64,000 nt of DNA, from the NCBI RefSeq assembly GCF_000961095.1, contig NZ_CP011058.1:5534001-5598000 (forward strand). Reading direction: 5' to 3'. Every line of letters starts with the position of its first letter. The first letter of the stretch is position 1. Source of the stretch: Paenibacillus beijingensis (lineage in GTDB: Bacteria > Bacillota > Bacilli > Paenibacillales > Paenibacillaceae). The position numbers and the translations under genes are program-made. Below are positions 7,694 through 15,733 of the stretch, one piece after another. The notes under the pieces are model-generated. The model did not search any database and was not told the DNA's origin. It saw only the letters and a list, made by a program, of their open reading frames with translations.

Positions 7694-8869
7694 TTATTTC
7701 AACAGCGGCAGCATGCTCGTTCCGTTGCCTGTACCCGGTACCCCGAAATTATCGGCGATTGTCGCGCCTACATCCGCAAACGTCGTTCGAATGCCGAGCG
7801 GTCCCGCTTGTTTCAGCGAAGGGCCCGCAATAAGCAGCGGCACGTATTCGCGCGTATGATCGGTGCCCGTATGAACGGGATCGTTGCCGTGATCCGCCGT
7901 CACGATCAGCAGATCGCGCGGCTGCAGCCTCTTCAGCAGATCCGGCAGCGCGCGGTCGAACGCTTCCAGCGCGCGGCCGTATCCTTCCGGATCGCGGCGG
8001 TGCCCATACAACGAATCGAAATCGACCAGATTCGTAAAGAGCAGACCGCGGAACGGCGATTCCAAAAGCGAAGCGGTCTTCTCGATGCCGTCTTCGTTGC
8101 TGACGGTAGGAGCGGCGGCCGTGATGCCTTCCCCGCTGAAAATATCGTTGATTTTGCCGACGGCGATCACATCGAATCCGGCCTGCTCGAGCGCATTCAG
8201 CACCGTCGGCTCGGGCGGCTTGACCGCGTAGTCATGGCGGCCCGATGTTCGCTTGAACGTTCCCGGCTTGCCGGTAAAAGGCCTCGCGATCACGCGTCCG
8301 ACCGCATACTGCGGATCGAGCGTCAGCTCGCGCGCGATTTCGCACGCCCGGTACAGCTCCTGGGGCGGAATGATGTCTTCGTTTGCGGCGATCTGAAACA
8401 CGCTGTCGGCGGAGGTATACACGATCCAGGCGCCGGTGCGCAGCTGCTCTTCCCCCAGCTCGTCCATAATTTCCGTGCCGCTTGCCGGCTTGTTGCCGAT
8501 CACTTTGCGCCCGGTCTGCTGCTCGAACGCTTCGATCAGCTCCGCCGGGAAACCGTCCGGAAAGGTACGGAACGGAACCGTCACTTTCAGGCCGGCCAAC
8601 TCCCAATGTCCGGTCATCGTGTCTTTGCCGACGGATGCTTCGGCCATTTTGCCGTAATAACCGGCAGCGGTTCCTTTCGGTTCCCAGCCCGGCAGCTCGG
8701 CGATCCGGTCGAGTCCGAGCGCCCTCATATTCGGCAGCGAAAGATCCTTCACGCGTTCGATAATATGGCCGATGGTGTGAGCCCCGGCATCGCCGAACTT
8801 AGGCGCGTCGGGCATTTCTCCAATTCCTGCACTATCCAGTACAATCAGGGCAATACGGTCAAAACGCAA
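7694..8869 (-). CDS. deoB: Phosphopentomutase
   Basis: Alkaline-phosphatase superfamily enzyme of 391 residues that interconverts (deoxy)ribose-1- and 5-phosphate, feeding nucleoside pentoses into central metabolism. Metal-binding motifs are visible: LDSAGIGEMPDA at the N-terminus, KDTMTGHWE in the middle, TADHGNDP and HTREYVPLL near the C-terminus. I chose the TTG start (R-F-D-R-I-A-L-I-V) because GAGAGGGTGA precedes it and the family begins this way. An ATG 14 codons earlier (base 8911) is the alternative, giving 405 residues. Confidence 0.94.
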   Translation of the reverse strand: MRFDRIALIVLDSAGIGEMPDAPKFGDAGAHTIGHIIERVKDLSLPNMRALGLDRIAELPGWEPKGTAAGYYGKMAEASVGKDTMTGHWELAGLKVTVPFRTFPDGFPAELIEAFEQQTGRKVIGNKPASGTEIMDELGEEQLRTGAWIVYTSADSVFQIAANEDIIPPQELYRACEIARELTLDPQYAVGRVIARPFTGKPGTFKRTSGRHDYAVKPPEPTVLNALEQAGFDVIAVGKINDIFSGEGITAAAPTVSNEDGIEKTASLLESPFRGLLFTNLVDFDSLYGHRRDPEGYGRALEAFDRALPDLLKRLQPRDLLIVTADHGNDPVHTGTDHTREYVPLLIAGPSLKQAGPLGIRTTFADVGATIADNFGVPGTGNGTSMLPLLK

Positions 8870-8937
8870 AGGCTTCACCCTCTCAGCAATTATGTCATGT
8901 ACATCTGGCATCGGGTGGGCTCTCCCGGCGCTTTTCT

Positions 8938-9861
8938 TCAGTTTTTGCCGGAGCGGGGATGCGTCCGGTCATACACTTCCTTCACGCGCGGCCGGGCCAC
9001 GCTCACATAAAGCTGGGTCGTCGCGATGTCCGCGTGCCCCATCATTTCCTGGACCGCGCGCAGGTCGGCCCCGTTCCCGATCAGATGTGCCGCGAAGGAA
9101 TGGCGCAGCGTATGCGGCGTAATATGTTCGCCATCCCGGATACCGGCTTCGCGCGCATAATTTTTCACCATTTTCCAAAATCCTTGGCGCGACAGCCGCG
9201 TTCCGCTATGGTTCAAGAACAGCGCCCGCCTGTCGGCATCGCTCTGCTTGTCCGAACCGGCCGCCAGCAGGCTGTTCCTGCCGCGCTCGATATATGCCGT
9301 CACCGCATCGGCGGCAATCTTTCCTACCGGGACGATCCGCTCTTTGGAGCCGGGCGCGGTGCAGCGGATATATCCGAGCGCCAAATCCAGGTGCTCCATA
9401 TCGAGGGAAACGAGCTCCGTCACCCGGATGCCGGTCGCATACAGCAGCTCCAGCATCGCTTTGTCGCGAAGTCCGGCCGGAGTTTCGGCTCTCGGCGCGT
9501 TCATCAGCACCTCCGCTTCCTCCTGGGACAGCACCTTCGGAGGTTTGGGCTCCAGCTTGGGCGATTCCACGTAAACGGACGGATCTTTATCGACGATTCC
9601 CTCGCGAATCAAATAACGAAAAAAAGACCGGATCGAGACGGTCCGCCTGGAAAGCGTCGAACCTTTGCGCCCTTTGCTGCGCAGCTGGGCCATATATCGC
9701 AGCAAATGATGTTTGTTGACCGCGGCGAGGTCCTCCACTCCCTGTTCCCTGAAAAAAGACAGCAGAGAGGTTAAGTCGCGACGGTAAGCATCAAGCGTGC
9801 TTCCGGAAACATTTTTTTCTTCCGCCAAAAAAGAAAGATACGATTGCAGGTTTACGTCCAT
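8938..9861 (-). CDS. xerD: Site-specific tyrosine recombinase XerD
   Basis: A 307-residue tyrosine recombinase with an N-terminal SAM-like core-binding domain (about 1-90) and a catalytic domain with all six residues: Arg146 (TGIRVTEL), Lys173 (GSKERIVP), His250 and Arg253 (HTLRHSF), His276 (MGHADIATT) and Tyr285 (TQLYV). With XerC it resolves chromosome dimers at dif. It is the chromosomal housekeeping enzyme rather than a phage integrase, because it sits in the conserved fur-yqzK-xerD-deoB order. Confidence 0.95.
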   Translation of the reverse strand: MDVNLQSYLSFLAEEKNVSGSTLDAYRRDLTSLLSFFREQGVEDLAAVNKHHLLRYMAQLRSKGRKGSTLSRRTVSIRSFFRYLIREGIVDKDPSVYVESPKLEPKPPKVLSQEEAEVLMNAPRAETPAGLRDKAMLELLYATGIRVTELVSLDMEHLDLALGYIRCTAPGSKERIVPVGKIAADAVTAYIERGRNSLLAAGSDKQSDADRRALFLNHSGTRLSRQGFWKMVKNYAREAGIRDGEHITPHTLRHSFAAHLIGNGADLRAVQEMMGHADIATTQLYVSVARPRVKEVYDRTHPRSGKN

Positions 9862-9960
9862 GAAGGTTCCCTTTCCTTTGCGTAGTCGCGCCCATCCCGC
9901 TATAGGTCAGCTTCCATCCATGCTTGTCAATAGTTCTGCGCCGGGCGCACTAATTCCTTC

Positions 9961-10194
9961 TTATTCCCCGTACCAATAAAACCACCGCAGCCTGTCCGCG
10001 ATCGAACCGCCCTCCTGAGGCGCGACATGGCGATGGAACACTTTCACCGCGCCGCCTTCAGGCGTCTTGTAAGGGTCCATCGGCGCGATCAGCAGGGCGG
10101 CCCAGCGGTATCCTCCAAACGCTAAAAACGTCAGCACAATAAAAACGATCACAAACAGCAGCCGGCGTAACCAAGTTCGCAGCGACACGATCAT
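9961..10194 (-). CDS. yqzK: YqzK family small membrane protein (DUF4227)
   Basis: A 77-residue protein with one N-terminal membrane helix (about residues 9-32) and a soluble tail containing KTPEGGAVKV and ending RLRWFYWYGE; the YqzK family has the same GxAVKV and terminal FYxxGE features. The function is unknown. It lies between fur and xerD as yqzK does in Bacillus. AGAAGGAGGG precedes the ATG. Confidence 0.8.
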   Translation of the reverse strand: MIVSLRTWLRRLLFVIVFIVLTFLAFGGYRWAALLIAPMDPYKTPEGGAVKVFHRHVAPQEGGSIADRLRWFYWYGE

Positions 10195-10349
10195 CGTTCA
10201 GCCCTCCTTCTTACAGACAACGTTATGAAAGGAGCGTGAAAAATAGTACGGGCCGTTTTAAATCAATCCGTCCAGCGGCGTGAACGGCATTGCTGCAGCT
10301 GCAGCGACCTTTTCGTGCGTAATGCGGCCGGCGCAGGTGCTGACGCCTC

Positions 10350-10435
10350 TTTGCCCTGGTCAACGGCAACGTCCACAATAACGGACCCCAGCTTCATCGT
10401 GCCGCCATCTCTTCCGTTACGAAATGAGGCGCGCG
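10350..10435 (-). pseudogene. Remnant resembling alanine dehydrogenase / transhydrogenase alpha
   Basis: In the gene-free stretch 10195-10535, the minus strand reads APHFVTEEMAAR in one frame and then, after a frame change, MKLGSVIVDVAVDQG. Joined, these resemble the NAD-binding segment of alanine dehydrogenase (VTEEMVxxMKPGSVIVDVAIDQGG). Sequence on either side no longer aligns. It is best read as a small decayed fragment; the rest of the 340-base gap shows no gene. Confidence 0.45.
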
Positions 10436-10535
10436 CCCCTTATCGTAACCTTGCAATCAACTCGTTTTGCCCAATCCGACCCGCGTTCAGAGCCATAGAC
10501 TGTTTCAGATGAACAGGAAGGAGCTACAAGCGATA

Positions 10536-11717
10536 ATGAAGGAACTTGTGCGGACGGTATGCCGATACGCCCGTAAGAAAGCGGGCGCGCATACGGAGCG
10601 CCATCTGATCGTGATGAACAGCGCCGAAGGCTACGACCGGTTGCTTAGAGGGCTCCGGGAGGCGGGCATCACTCCTTTGAAAGCGATTCGGGGGAGCAGA
10701 ATGATCTGTTGTTACTTGGATCGCAGAAGTAATTTAAAATCTCTGCGGAAACATTCGCATATCAAATCGCTCGAAAAAGATGTCCGGGTGCGGGCACTTG
10801 CCTTGAACACCGCAACCGCTGTCAAGATTACCGATCCCCGCAGGGCTTCCGCCCGGCAGTCGCTTGCTTTTAACCCGCGCATAACATGGAATATCAGCCG
10901 GGTTCAGGCGCCGGCCGCCTGGTTGCGCACCCGCGGAAGCGGCATCCGCCTGGCGATTATCGACACGGGAATCGCTGCTCATCCCGATCTGCACGTAAGG
11001 GGCGGCACGAATACGATCGGCGGCAGGTCGTTCCGCGACGACAACGGTCACGGCACTCATGTTGCGGGAATAGCGGCGGGGCTTGGCCGCACCGGGATGC
11101 CGGCCGGCGTCGCTCCCCGCGCTTCGCTGTATGCGGTGAAGGCGCTGAATCGCAACGGTTTCGGTAATATTAGCGACATTGTGGAAGGAATTGACTGGTG
11201 CATCCGCAACCGGATGGACGTCATTAATATGAGCTTCGGTCTTCAAGGCGAGCTTCAAGGAACGGCCCTTCATGACAGCATTATCCGGGCCAAACGGAGA
11301 GGCATCGTTCTCGTAGCCCCAGCCGGAAACAACGGACCAAACAACCGGATAATCGACTTGCCGGCGCGATATCCCGAAACGATCGCTGTCGCTTCTTCCT
11401 CCATTGAAGACCGGATCGACGGCTTCAGCAGCCGCGGAGCCGGAATCGATCTTTCCGCTCCCGGCCGCAATATCGTTTCCACCTGGCTTGGTCGCGGCTA
11501 CGCAATCAGCTCCGGAACGAGTATGGCCTCCCCCCATGTCGCGGGCGGGGCGGCTTTATTGCGGGCCAAATATCCGCAGCTGCTGCCGGACGGCGTCCGT
11601 CTTATGCTGCGCAGCCGGGCGCGCAAGCTCCCCGGTTTCTCAGCCCGCGCCCAGGGAGCGGGACTGCTGCAGCTCGCATCGATCGCAGAAAGCCGCGCAA
11701 ACGACCGCAGCAAGTAG
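10536..11717 (+). CDS. Subtilisin-like serine protease (S8 family), no signal peptide
   Basis: A 393-residue protease with an intact triad: Asp143 (IIDTGIAAHPDL), His172 (DDNGHGTHVAG) and Ser329 (SSGTSMASPHVAG), plus the oxyanion Asn265 (APAGNNGPN). The first 110 residues look like an I9-type propeptide (HLIVMNSAEGYDRLLRGLREAG). No hydrophobic signal peptide is present, so it may be intracellular or exported another way. The ATG at 10536 follows GGAAGGAG at a long spacing; ATG codons at 10509 and 10467 in the same frame lack ribosome sites. It is a lone plus-strand gene facing fur. Confidence 0.9.
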   Translation: MKELVRTVCRYARKKAGAHTERHLIVMNSAEGYDRLLRGLREAGITPLKAIRGSRMICCYLDRRSNLKSLRKHSHIKSLEKDVRVRALALNTATAVKITDPRRASARQSLAFNPRITWNISRVQAPAAWLRTRGSGIRLAIIDTGIAAHPDLHVRGGTNTIGGRSFRDDNGHGTHVAGIAAGLGRTGMPAGVAPRASLYAVKALNRNGFGNISDIVEGIDWCIRNRMDVINMSFGLQGELQGTALHDSIIRAKRRGIVLVAPAGNNGPNNRIIDLPARYPETIAVASSSIEDRIDGFSSRGAGIDLSAPGRNIVSTWLGRGYAISSGTSMASPHVAGGAALLRAKYPQLLPDGVRLMLRSRARKLPGFSARAQGAGLLQLASIAESRANDRSK

Positions 11718-11787
11718 CCGCTAAATAAGAAAGCTCCTGCAAAGGTAGGTTTGAGCTTACTGATCAAACATACGGATGCCGGAGCTG

Positions 11788-12252
11788 TTATTCGGTTGAT
11801 TTGGCGTTATCGTTCTTTTCCCGGCATCGTTTGCAAATGCCTTGAAAGTCGAGACGGTGGTCGAGAACCGTAAAACCGAACTCCCGTTCAAGACGTTCTT
11901 CAAGCGGTCCGAGCCAGTCTTCCTTAATTTCATCCATTGTGCCGCATTGTACGCAAATTAAATGATGATGATGATGTTTGCTGCTGTCCGTACGCAAATC
12001 GTAACGGGCGACGCCGTCGCCGAAGTTAAGCTTCTCTACGACGTGCAGCTCGCTTAAGAGCTCCAGCGTCCGGTATACGGTAGCCAGTCCGATTTCGGGG
12101 GCTTTATCCTTAACCAGCATAAATACGTCCTCGGCACTGAGATGATCCTCTTCATTTTCAAGCAGTACCCTTACGGTGGCTTCTCGCTGCGGGGTTAACT
12201 TATAGCCCTGCGACTGGAGTTGTTGTTTGATTTTATCAATCCGGGCTTCCAA
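11788..12252 (-). CDS. fur: Ferric uptake regulator (Fur family)
   Basis: A 154-residue Fur protein with a winged helix (about 15-80, LTPQREATVRVL and LATVYRTLELL) and a dimerisation/metal domain. Metal ligands are visible: the His cluster 93-97, Cys100/Cys103 and Cys140/Cys143 (structural zinc). The TTG start after AGGGGGG gives the N-terminus (M)EARIDKIKQQL, matching the family start MENRIDRIK; an upstream extension to 12336 is not needed. It represses iron uptake genes with Fe2+. Its position next to yqzK-xerD and spoIIM supports Fur over PerR or Zur. Confidence 0.93.
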   Translation of the reverse strand: MEARIDKIKQQLQSQGYKLTPQREATVRVLLENEEDHLSAEDVFMLVKDKAPEIGLATVYRTLELLSELHVVEKLNFGDGVARYDLRTDSSKHHHHHLICVQCGTMDEIKEDWLGPLEERLEREFGFTVLDHRLDFQGICKRCREKNDNAKSTE

Positions 12253-12342
12253 TGACTTCCCCCCTCGCACGTATGTCCGGCGCGGGACGCCGGAACATAT
12301 GCTTTCATTATAGGGGCTAACCGCAAATAATGTCAAACCTGT

Positions 12343-12981
12343 TTAGCCGGCAGCGGCGGGGGAAACGAGCGGCGCCGCCCACTGCATAAGCGACGGCGAC
12401 AAGTACGCGTCCACAAAGGCCGCTCCTACCAAAGCGAGGAACATGACGGCCATTGTCGTGACGAACGAGACGGCCGGCCGCAGCAGCGGGCCTTGTCGTC
12501 CGATCAGACGGCTGCGGATTACGACGAGCGAGAAGGACAGCGCCGCGACGCTCGCAACCATCAGCGCGGGTACCGCCAGCAGATTGGGCGGCGCGACCGA
12601 GACGAGCGAGAACAGCAGACCTTTCCACGCATGCTGGCTTATTAAAGTGCCGATCGTAAAGCCGACCAGCACCCCTTTTAAAAAATCGAGCGCCAGCACA
12701 AACGGCATCCCCACGACCGTCAAGCCAAGCACCCAAATGAGCAGCAGCCATTTGGCGTGAAACCATAAGCTGCTCCAGAACGATTGCGCTTCATTCGGGA
12801 AGATACCGGCTGAAATGTACTGGATAAAGCTTGACAGTTCATCTCCCAGATTTTGCTGCTGTTCGAGCGTGAGCGCCCCTACCATCAGCGTGCCGAACAC
12901 AACTCCCACTGCAAATAATATAATGACGAACAGATACAATGTCAGCTGATGTTTCATTTGCGGCAGCAGCTGCGGGCTCAT
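12343..12981 (-). CDS. spoIIM: Stage II sporulation protein M
   Basis: A 212-residue membrane protein with about five helices (near 12-34, 75-100, 105-130, 135-158, 178-200). SpoIIM forms the DMP complex with SpoIID and SpoIIP that drives peptidoglycan remodelling during engulfment, and it recruits the other two. I chose the ATG giving MSPQLLPQMKHQ with GGGAG upstream; the open frame continues to 13188 into the repeat element and that extension is not protein-like. It ends seven bases before the region upstream of fur. Confidence 0.92.
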   Translation of the reverse strand: MSPQLLPQMKHQLTLYLFVIILFAVGVVFGTLMVGALTLEQQQNLGDELSSFIQYISAGIFPNEAQSFWSSLWFHAKWLLLIWVLGLTVVGMPFVLALDFLKGVLVGFTIGTLISQHAWKGLLFSLVSVAPPNLLAVPALMVASVAALSFSLVVIRSRLIGRQGPLLRPAVSFVTTMAVMFLALVGAAFVDAYLSPSLMQWAAPLVSPAAAG

Positions 12982-13055
12982 GTTTGGTCGTCTCCCTTCA
13001 TTCCGTTCGATACAGCATTGTATGTCCCGAAGGGAGCTTCTATGAGAGGGAGGAT

Positions 13056-13343
13056 GTGAAAAAGGAGCGCTGGGATGGCAGGTTTGATCTTCCGATCGCT
13101 GTAGCATGGTGAGCAGGCCGCTGCGCGGCTGACTTGTGATTCCGATCGCTGTTGTAGACGGATCGTTTTCATTTGTAATTTTTATCAAGGTAACGATCCG
13201 TCTACAAAGGCGAACGCTGGCGCTTCTCCATTCACAAGTCAGCCTCTCCGCTCGTTCTCACCATACGTTTCAAGTACCAGGGACAATGGCGATCGCTTCG
13301 CTTCTCCAGATTCAAACCTGCCCTCTGCGCTTTCCTTTTTCAC
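13056..13343. repeat. Long nested imperfect inverted repeat
   Basis: Four arm pairs nest around one centre: GTGAAAAAGGA at 13056 with its complement ending 13343, an 11-base pair 13077-13087/13312-13322, a 13-base pair 13127-13139/13232-13244, and a perfect 16-base pair 13152-13167/13192-13207 with a 24-base loop. ATGGTGAG (13106-13113) also pairs with 13257-13264. Each arm contains short direct repeats (TCCGATCGCTGT twice on the left, CGCTTCTCCA twice on the right). It could be a MITE-like element or a large RNA hairpin. Bases 13344-13486 show nothing further. Confidence 0.8.
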
Positions 13344-13486
13344 TTGGGAAGGGCAGGAAAGGCTGCGCGGTAGCCGTGCTTGCCGAGTAAAACAAGTGAA
13401 AACAAATCCATTTTATTGAATCTCGTGCCCGTTGCGTTACAGACTTTGTGTTCCGACCACTGCACAGGCGAATGAAGCTCTTTTTG

Positions 13487-14056
13487 TTAAACGATGCGCC
13501 CCGTTAATTGATACAGCTCCCAGACATAGAGCGCCATTACCGTCTTGGCGTCGCTGATCAGCCCGTCCGCCATATAGCGCTTCGCCTGCTCCAGCGTAAT
13601 GGCTTCAACCTGCAGCTCTTCGTCCTCGTCGGGATTCATCGTGCCTTGCTCGAGCGCATCGGTAAAGTAAAGATGAAGAATTTCGTCGGCGAATCCCGGC
13701 GATGTATAAAAGGAGCTGACATGGCGCAGTTCCTTTGCGCGGTAGCCGGTCTCCTCCTCCAGCTCGCGCTCCGCCGCAACCGCTGGATCTTCACCCGCAT
13801 CAAGCTTGCCGGCGGGAATTTCGATCTGGTATTTCTCCATCGCCTTGCGGTACTGGCCGACGACGAGCAGCTTGCCGTCCAGCAGTGCCATAACGGCGGA
13901 TGCGCCGGGGTGACGCACGATTTCGCGGGTTGCGGTTCTGCCGCCGGACACCTCAACCGTGTCCACCTGCAGCGAGATCACTTTACCTTGAAAAATATGT
14001 TCCGTTGACAGCGTAGCTTCAGGTTTTTTACCGTTTATGCCGTGTTCCGTCGTCAT
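13487..14056 (-). CDS. nudF: ADP-ribose pyrophosphatase (Nudix)
   Basis: A 189-residue Nudix hydrolase. The Nudix box runs from Gly83 to Tyr105 (GKLDAGEDPAVAAERELEEE then TGY) with the REL-x-EE-x-G-x core. The family hydrolyses ADP-ribose to AMP and ribose-5-phosphate. The ATG ten bases after AGGAGG is preferred over a TTG two codons earlier that is too close to it. In Bacillus nudF (yqkG) also neighbours mciZ, which agrees with the divergent gene next door. Confidence 0.92.
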   Translation of the reverse strand: MTTEHGINGKKPEATLSTEHIFQGKVISLQVDTVEVSGGRTATREIVRHPGASAVMALLDGKLLVVGQYRKAMEKYQIEIPAGKLDAGEDPAVAAERELEEETGYRAKELRHVSSFYTSPGFADEILHLYFTDALEQGTMNPDEDEELQVEAITLEQAKRYMADGLISDAKTVMALYVWELYQLTGRIV

Positions 14057-14105
14057 CGTCAAAATTCCTCCTGTCGGTTATGAGAAAATTGGATAATCAT
14101 GACCA

Positions 14106-14134
14106 TCATAACTTGTCCGTCTTCCGCATACGCT
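14106..14134 (+). promoter_or_regulatory. Candidate sigma-E promoter of mciZ
   Basis: TCATAAC (14106-14112), a 14-base spacer and CATACGCT (14127-14134) partly match the mother-cell sigma-E pattern KMATATT/CATACAMT. It ends about 30 bases before the mciZ start. mciZ is a sigma-E gene in B. subtilis, so the placement is sensible, but the match is imperfect. Confidence 0.4.
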
Positions 14135-14165
14135 GAATCAAATATCGAAACAGGATGTGGCGACG

Positions 14166-14324
14166 ATGAAAAAATATATTGGTTCCAAAGAAATCCGCCT
14201 TGTCGGCAAAGCGTGGGAAATCCGTCATTCGTTGCGCCAGCTGGACAAGCGGGATGCGGCGGCAAGCGTACAGCAGCGGCGCTCTCTGGCTTCTTATTTG
14301 GCACACGCTTCCTCCAAAGCGTAA
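14166..14324 (+). CDS. mciZ: FtsZ assembly inhibitor MciZ
   Basis: A 52-residue protein. Residues 12-20 read LVGKAWEIR, the segment of B. subtilis MciZ (40 residues) that docks on FtsZ. MciZ caps FtsZ filaments and blocks Z-ring formation in the mother cell during sporulation. The gene is divergent from nudF, as in Bacillus. The C-terminal 25 residues are longer and different from the Bacillus protein. The ribosome site is weak (AGGATGTGG). Recognition rests on one strong motif plus gene context. Confidence 0.82.
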   Translation: MKKYIGSKEIRLVGKAWEIRHSLRQLDKRDAAASVQQRRSLASYLAHASSKA

Positions 14325-14356
14325 GTCACGTGCTGATGAGCGGCAAAGATTAGCAG

Positions 14357-14393
14357 AAAAAAAATCAGTCCGTCAACTGCAACGGACTGATGA
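14357..14393 (-). terminator. Intrinsic terminator after the PepT-like gene
   Basis: On the minus strand ATCAGTCCGT and ACGGACTGAT form a 10-base stem with a short loop, followed directly by eight T residues. It lies 18 bases after the peptidase stop codon. Confidence 0.9.
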
Positions 14394-14410
14394 AAGCGGC
14401 GGTTAGGCGG

Positions 14411-15538
14411 TTACTCCGCCGCTGTCTGCCGGATGATTTGTACGACCAGTTCCGCCGTTTTCGCCAGATCGTCCGCCTTGATCTGCTCTTTGGTCGTATG
14501 AATATGTTCGTAGCCGACGGCCAGATTGACGGTCGGAACGCCTAAGCCGTTAAAAATGTTCGCGTCGCTTCCTCCGCCGGAATGAAACGTCCGGGGCGTC
14601 AGCCCTACTGCTGCGATCGCCGTTTTGGCTACTTCAACGACCGGATCGGACTCACCGTGCGTATAAGCAGGATAGACCAGGCTGCTTTTCAGCTCCGCGC
14701 GGGCTCCGTTCTCCTCGGCTGCCGACTCCAGCGCCTGACGCATCGCTTCGATCTGCTTTTCCAGCTTGCTTGCGGAAATGCTGCGCGCCTCGGCGGTCAA
14801 AAGCACATAGTCGCACACAATATTCGTTGCGCCGCCGCCTTCGAAACGGCCGATGTTGGCCGTCGTTTCCTTGTCGATGCGGCCCAAAGGCATGCGCGCG
14901 ATCGCTTTGGAAGCGACCTGAATCGCGCTGATGCCGTCCTCCGGGTTGACGCCGGCATGGGCCGAACGGCCGTAAATGTGCATCGTAATTTTCGCCTGGG
15001 ACGGTGCCGCAACGGCGATATCGCCGACTTTGCCGTTGGAATCGAGCGCGTAGCCGTACGCAGCTTGCAGCTTGTCCGCGTCCAGCGCCCTTGCTCCGAC
15101 GAGTCCGCTTTCCTCGCCCACCGTAATGACGAACTGTACCGTTCCGTGCGGGATCTCCTGTTCTTTCAACACCCGGATCGCTTCCAGCATCGCCGTTAAG
15201 CCGGCCTTGTCGTCGCTGCCGAGAATCGTCGTACCGTCGCTGCGGATATAACCGTCTTCGTCGAGGCGGGGCTGAATTCCTTTGCCCGGCGTTACGGTGT
15301 CCATGTGCGAAGTGAAAAAGATAACCGGCGCCTGAACGCCTTCCGTCGCGGGCAGCGTCGCAAAAAGATTGTTCGCCCCATGCCCGGTCTTCGCCGCCGC
15401 ATCGTCCTCCTCCAGCGATAATCCCAGCTCTGCGAATTTGGTTTTCAGAACGCGGCTCATTTCCGCTTCGTGCCCGGTTTCGCTGTCCACCCTCACCAAT
15501 TCCATGAATTCTCCGATCAACCGTTCCTGTTTGACCAT
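14411..15538 (-). CDS. PepT-like M20 family peptidase (YqjE type)
   Basis: A 375-residue M20 metallopeptidase. Zinc ligand motifs are SHMDTVTPG (about 76-84), GSDDKAGLTA, GEESGLVGA (catalytic Glu) and GGSDANIFN, with a central dimerisation domain holding GRSAHAGVNPEDG. It resembles tripeptidase T and B. subtilis YqjE. The substrate is probably small peptides. The ATG follows GGAGGAAAGCC; an upstream open frame to 15760 overlaps prli42 on the other strand and is not protein-like. Confidence 0.9.
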   Translation of the reverse strand: MVKQERLIGEFMELVRVDSETGHEAEMSRVLKTKFAELGLSLEEDDAAAKTGHGANNLFATLPATEGVQAPVIFFTSHMDTVTPGKGIQPRLDEDGYIRSDGTTILGSDDKAGLTAMLEAIRVLKEQEIPHGTVQFVITVGEESGLVGARALDADKLQAAYGYALDSNGKVGDIAVAAPSQAKITMHIYGRSAHAGVNPEDGISAIQVASKAIARMPLGRIDKETTANIGRFEGGGATNIVCDYVLLTAEARSISASKLEKQIEAMRQALESAAEENGARAELKSSLVYPAYTHGESDPVVEVAKTAIAAVGLTPRTFHSGGGSDANIFNGLGVPTVNLAVGYEHIHTTKEQIKADDLAKTAELVVQIIRQTAAE

Positions 15539-15637
15539 ATCGGCTTTCCTCCGCTCCCCGAAATCGTTAAAATAGAATGTGAACCTTGATTCAACTGTTA
15601 AGACAAGCATGCCAATAAGACAGAAAGGAGTTTCAAT

Positions 15638-15733
15638 ATGCCTAACCGTTTGATGAGAATCGTCGTCTACGTGCTGCTGATCGCACTGCTGATTACGACC
15701 GTGCTGTCCGGGATCGGCTGGATGTTTTCCTAG
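15638..15733 (+). CDS. prli42: Stressosome-associated mini-protein Prli42
   Basis: A 31-residue protein of a short basic N-terminus (MPNRLMR) and one membrane helix (IVVYVLLIALLITTVLSGIG). This is the Prli42 pattern known in Listeria and other Bacillales, where it tethers the stressosome to the membrane. A good AAAGGAG site sits seven bases before the ATG. Its stop codon shares the palindrome CTAG with the stop codon of convergent lipB. Named from length, helix pattern and the R-x-VVY motif. Confidence 0.72.
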   Translation: MPNRLMRIVVYVLLIALLITTVLSGIGWMFS

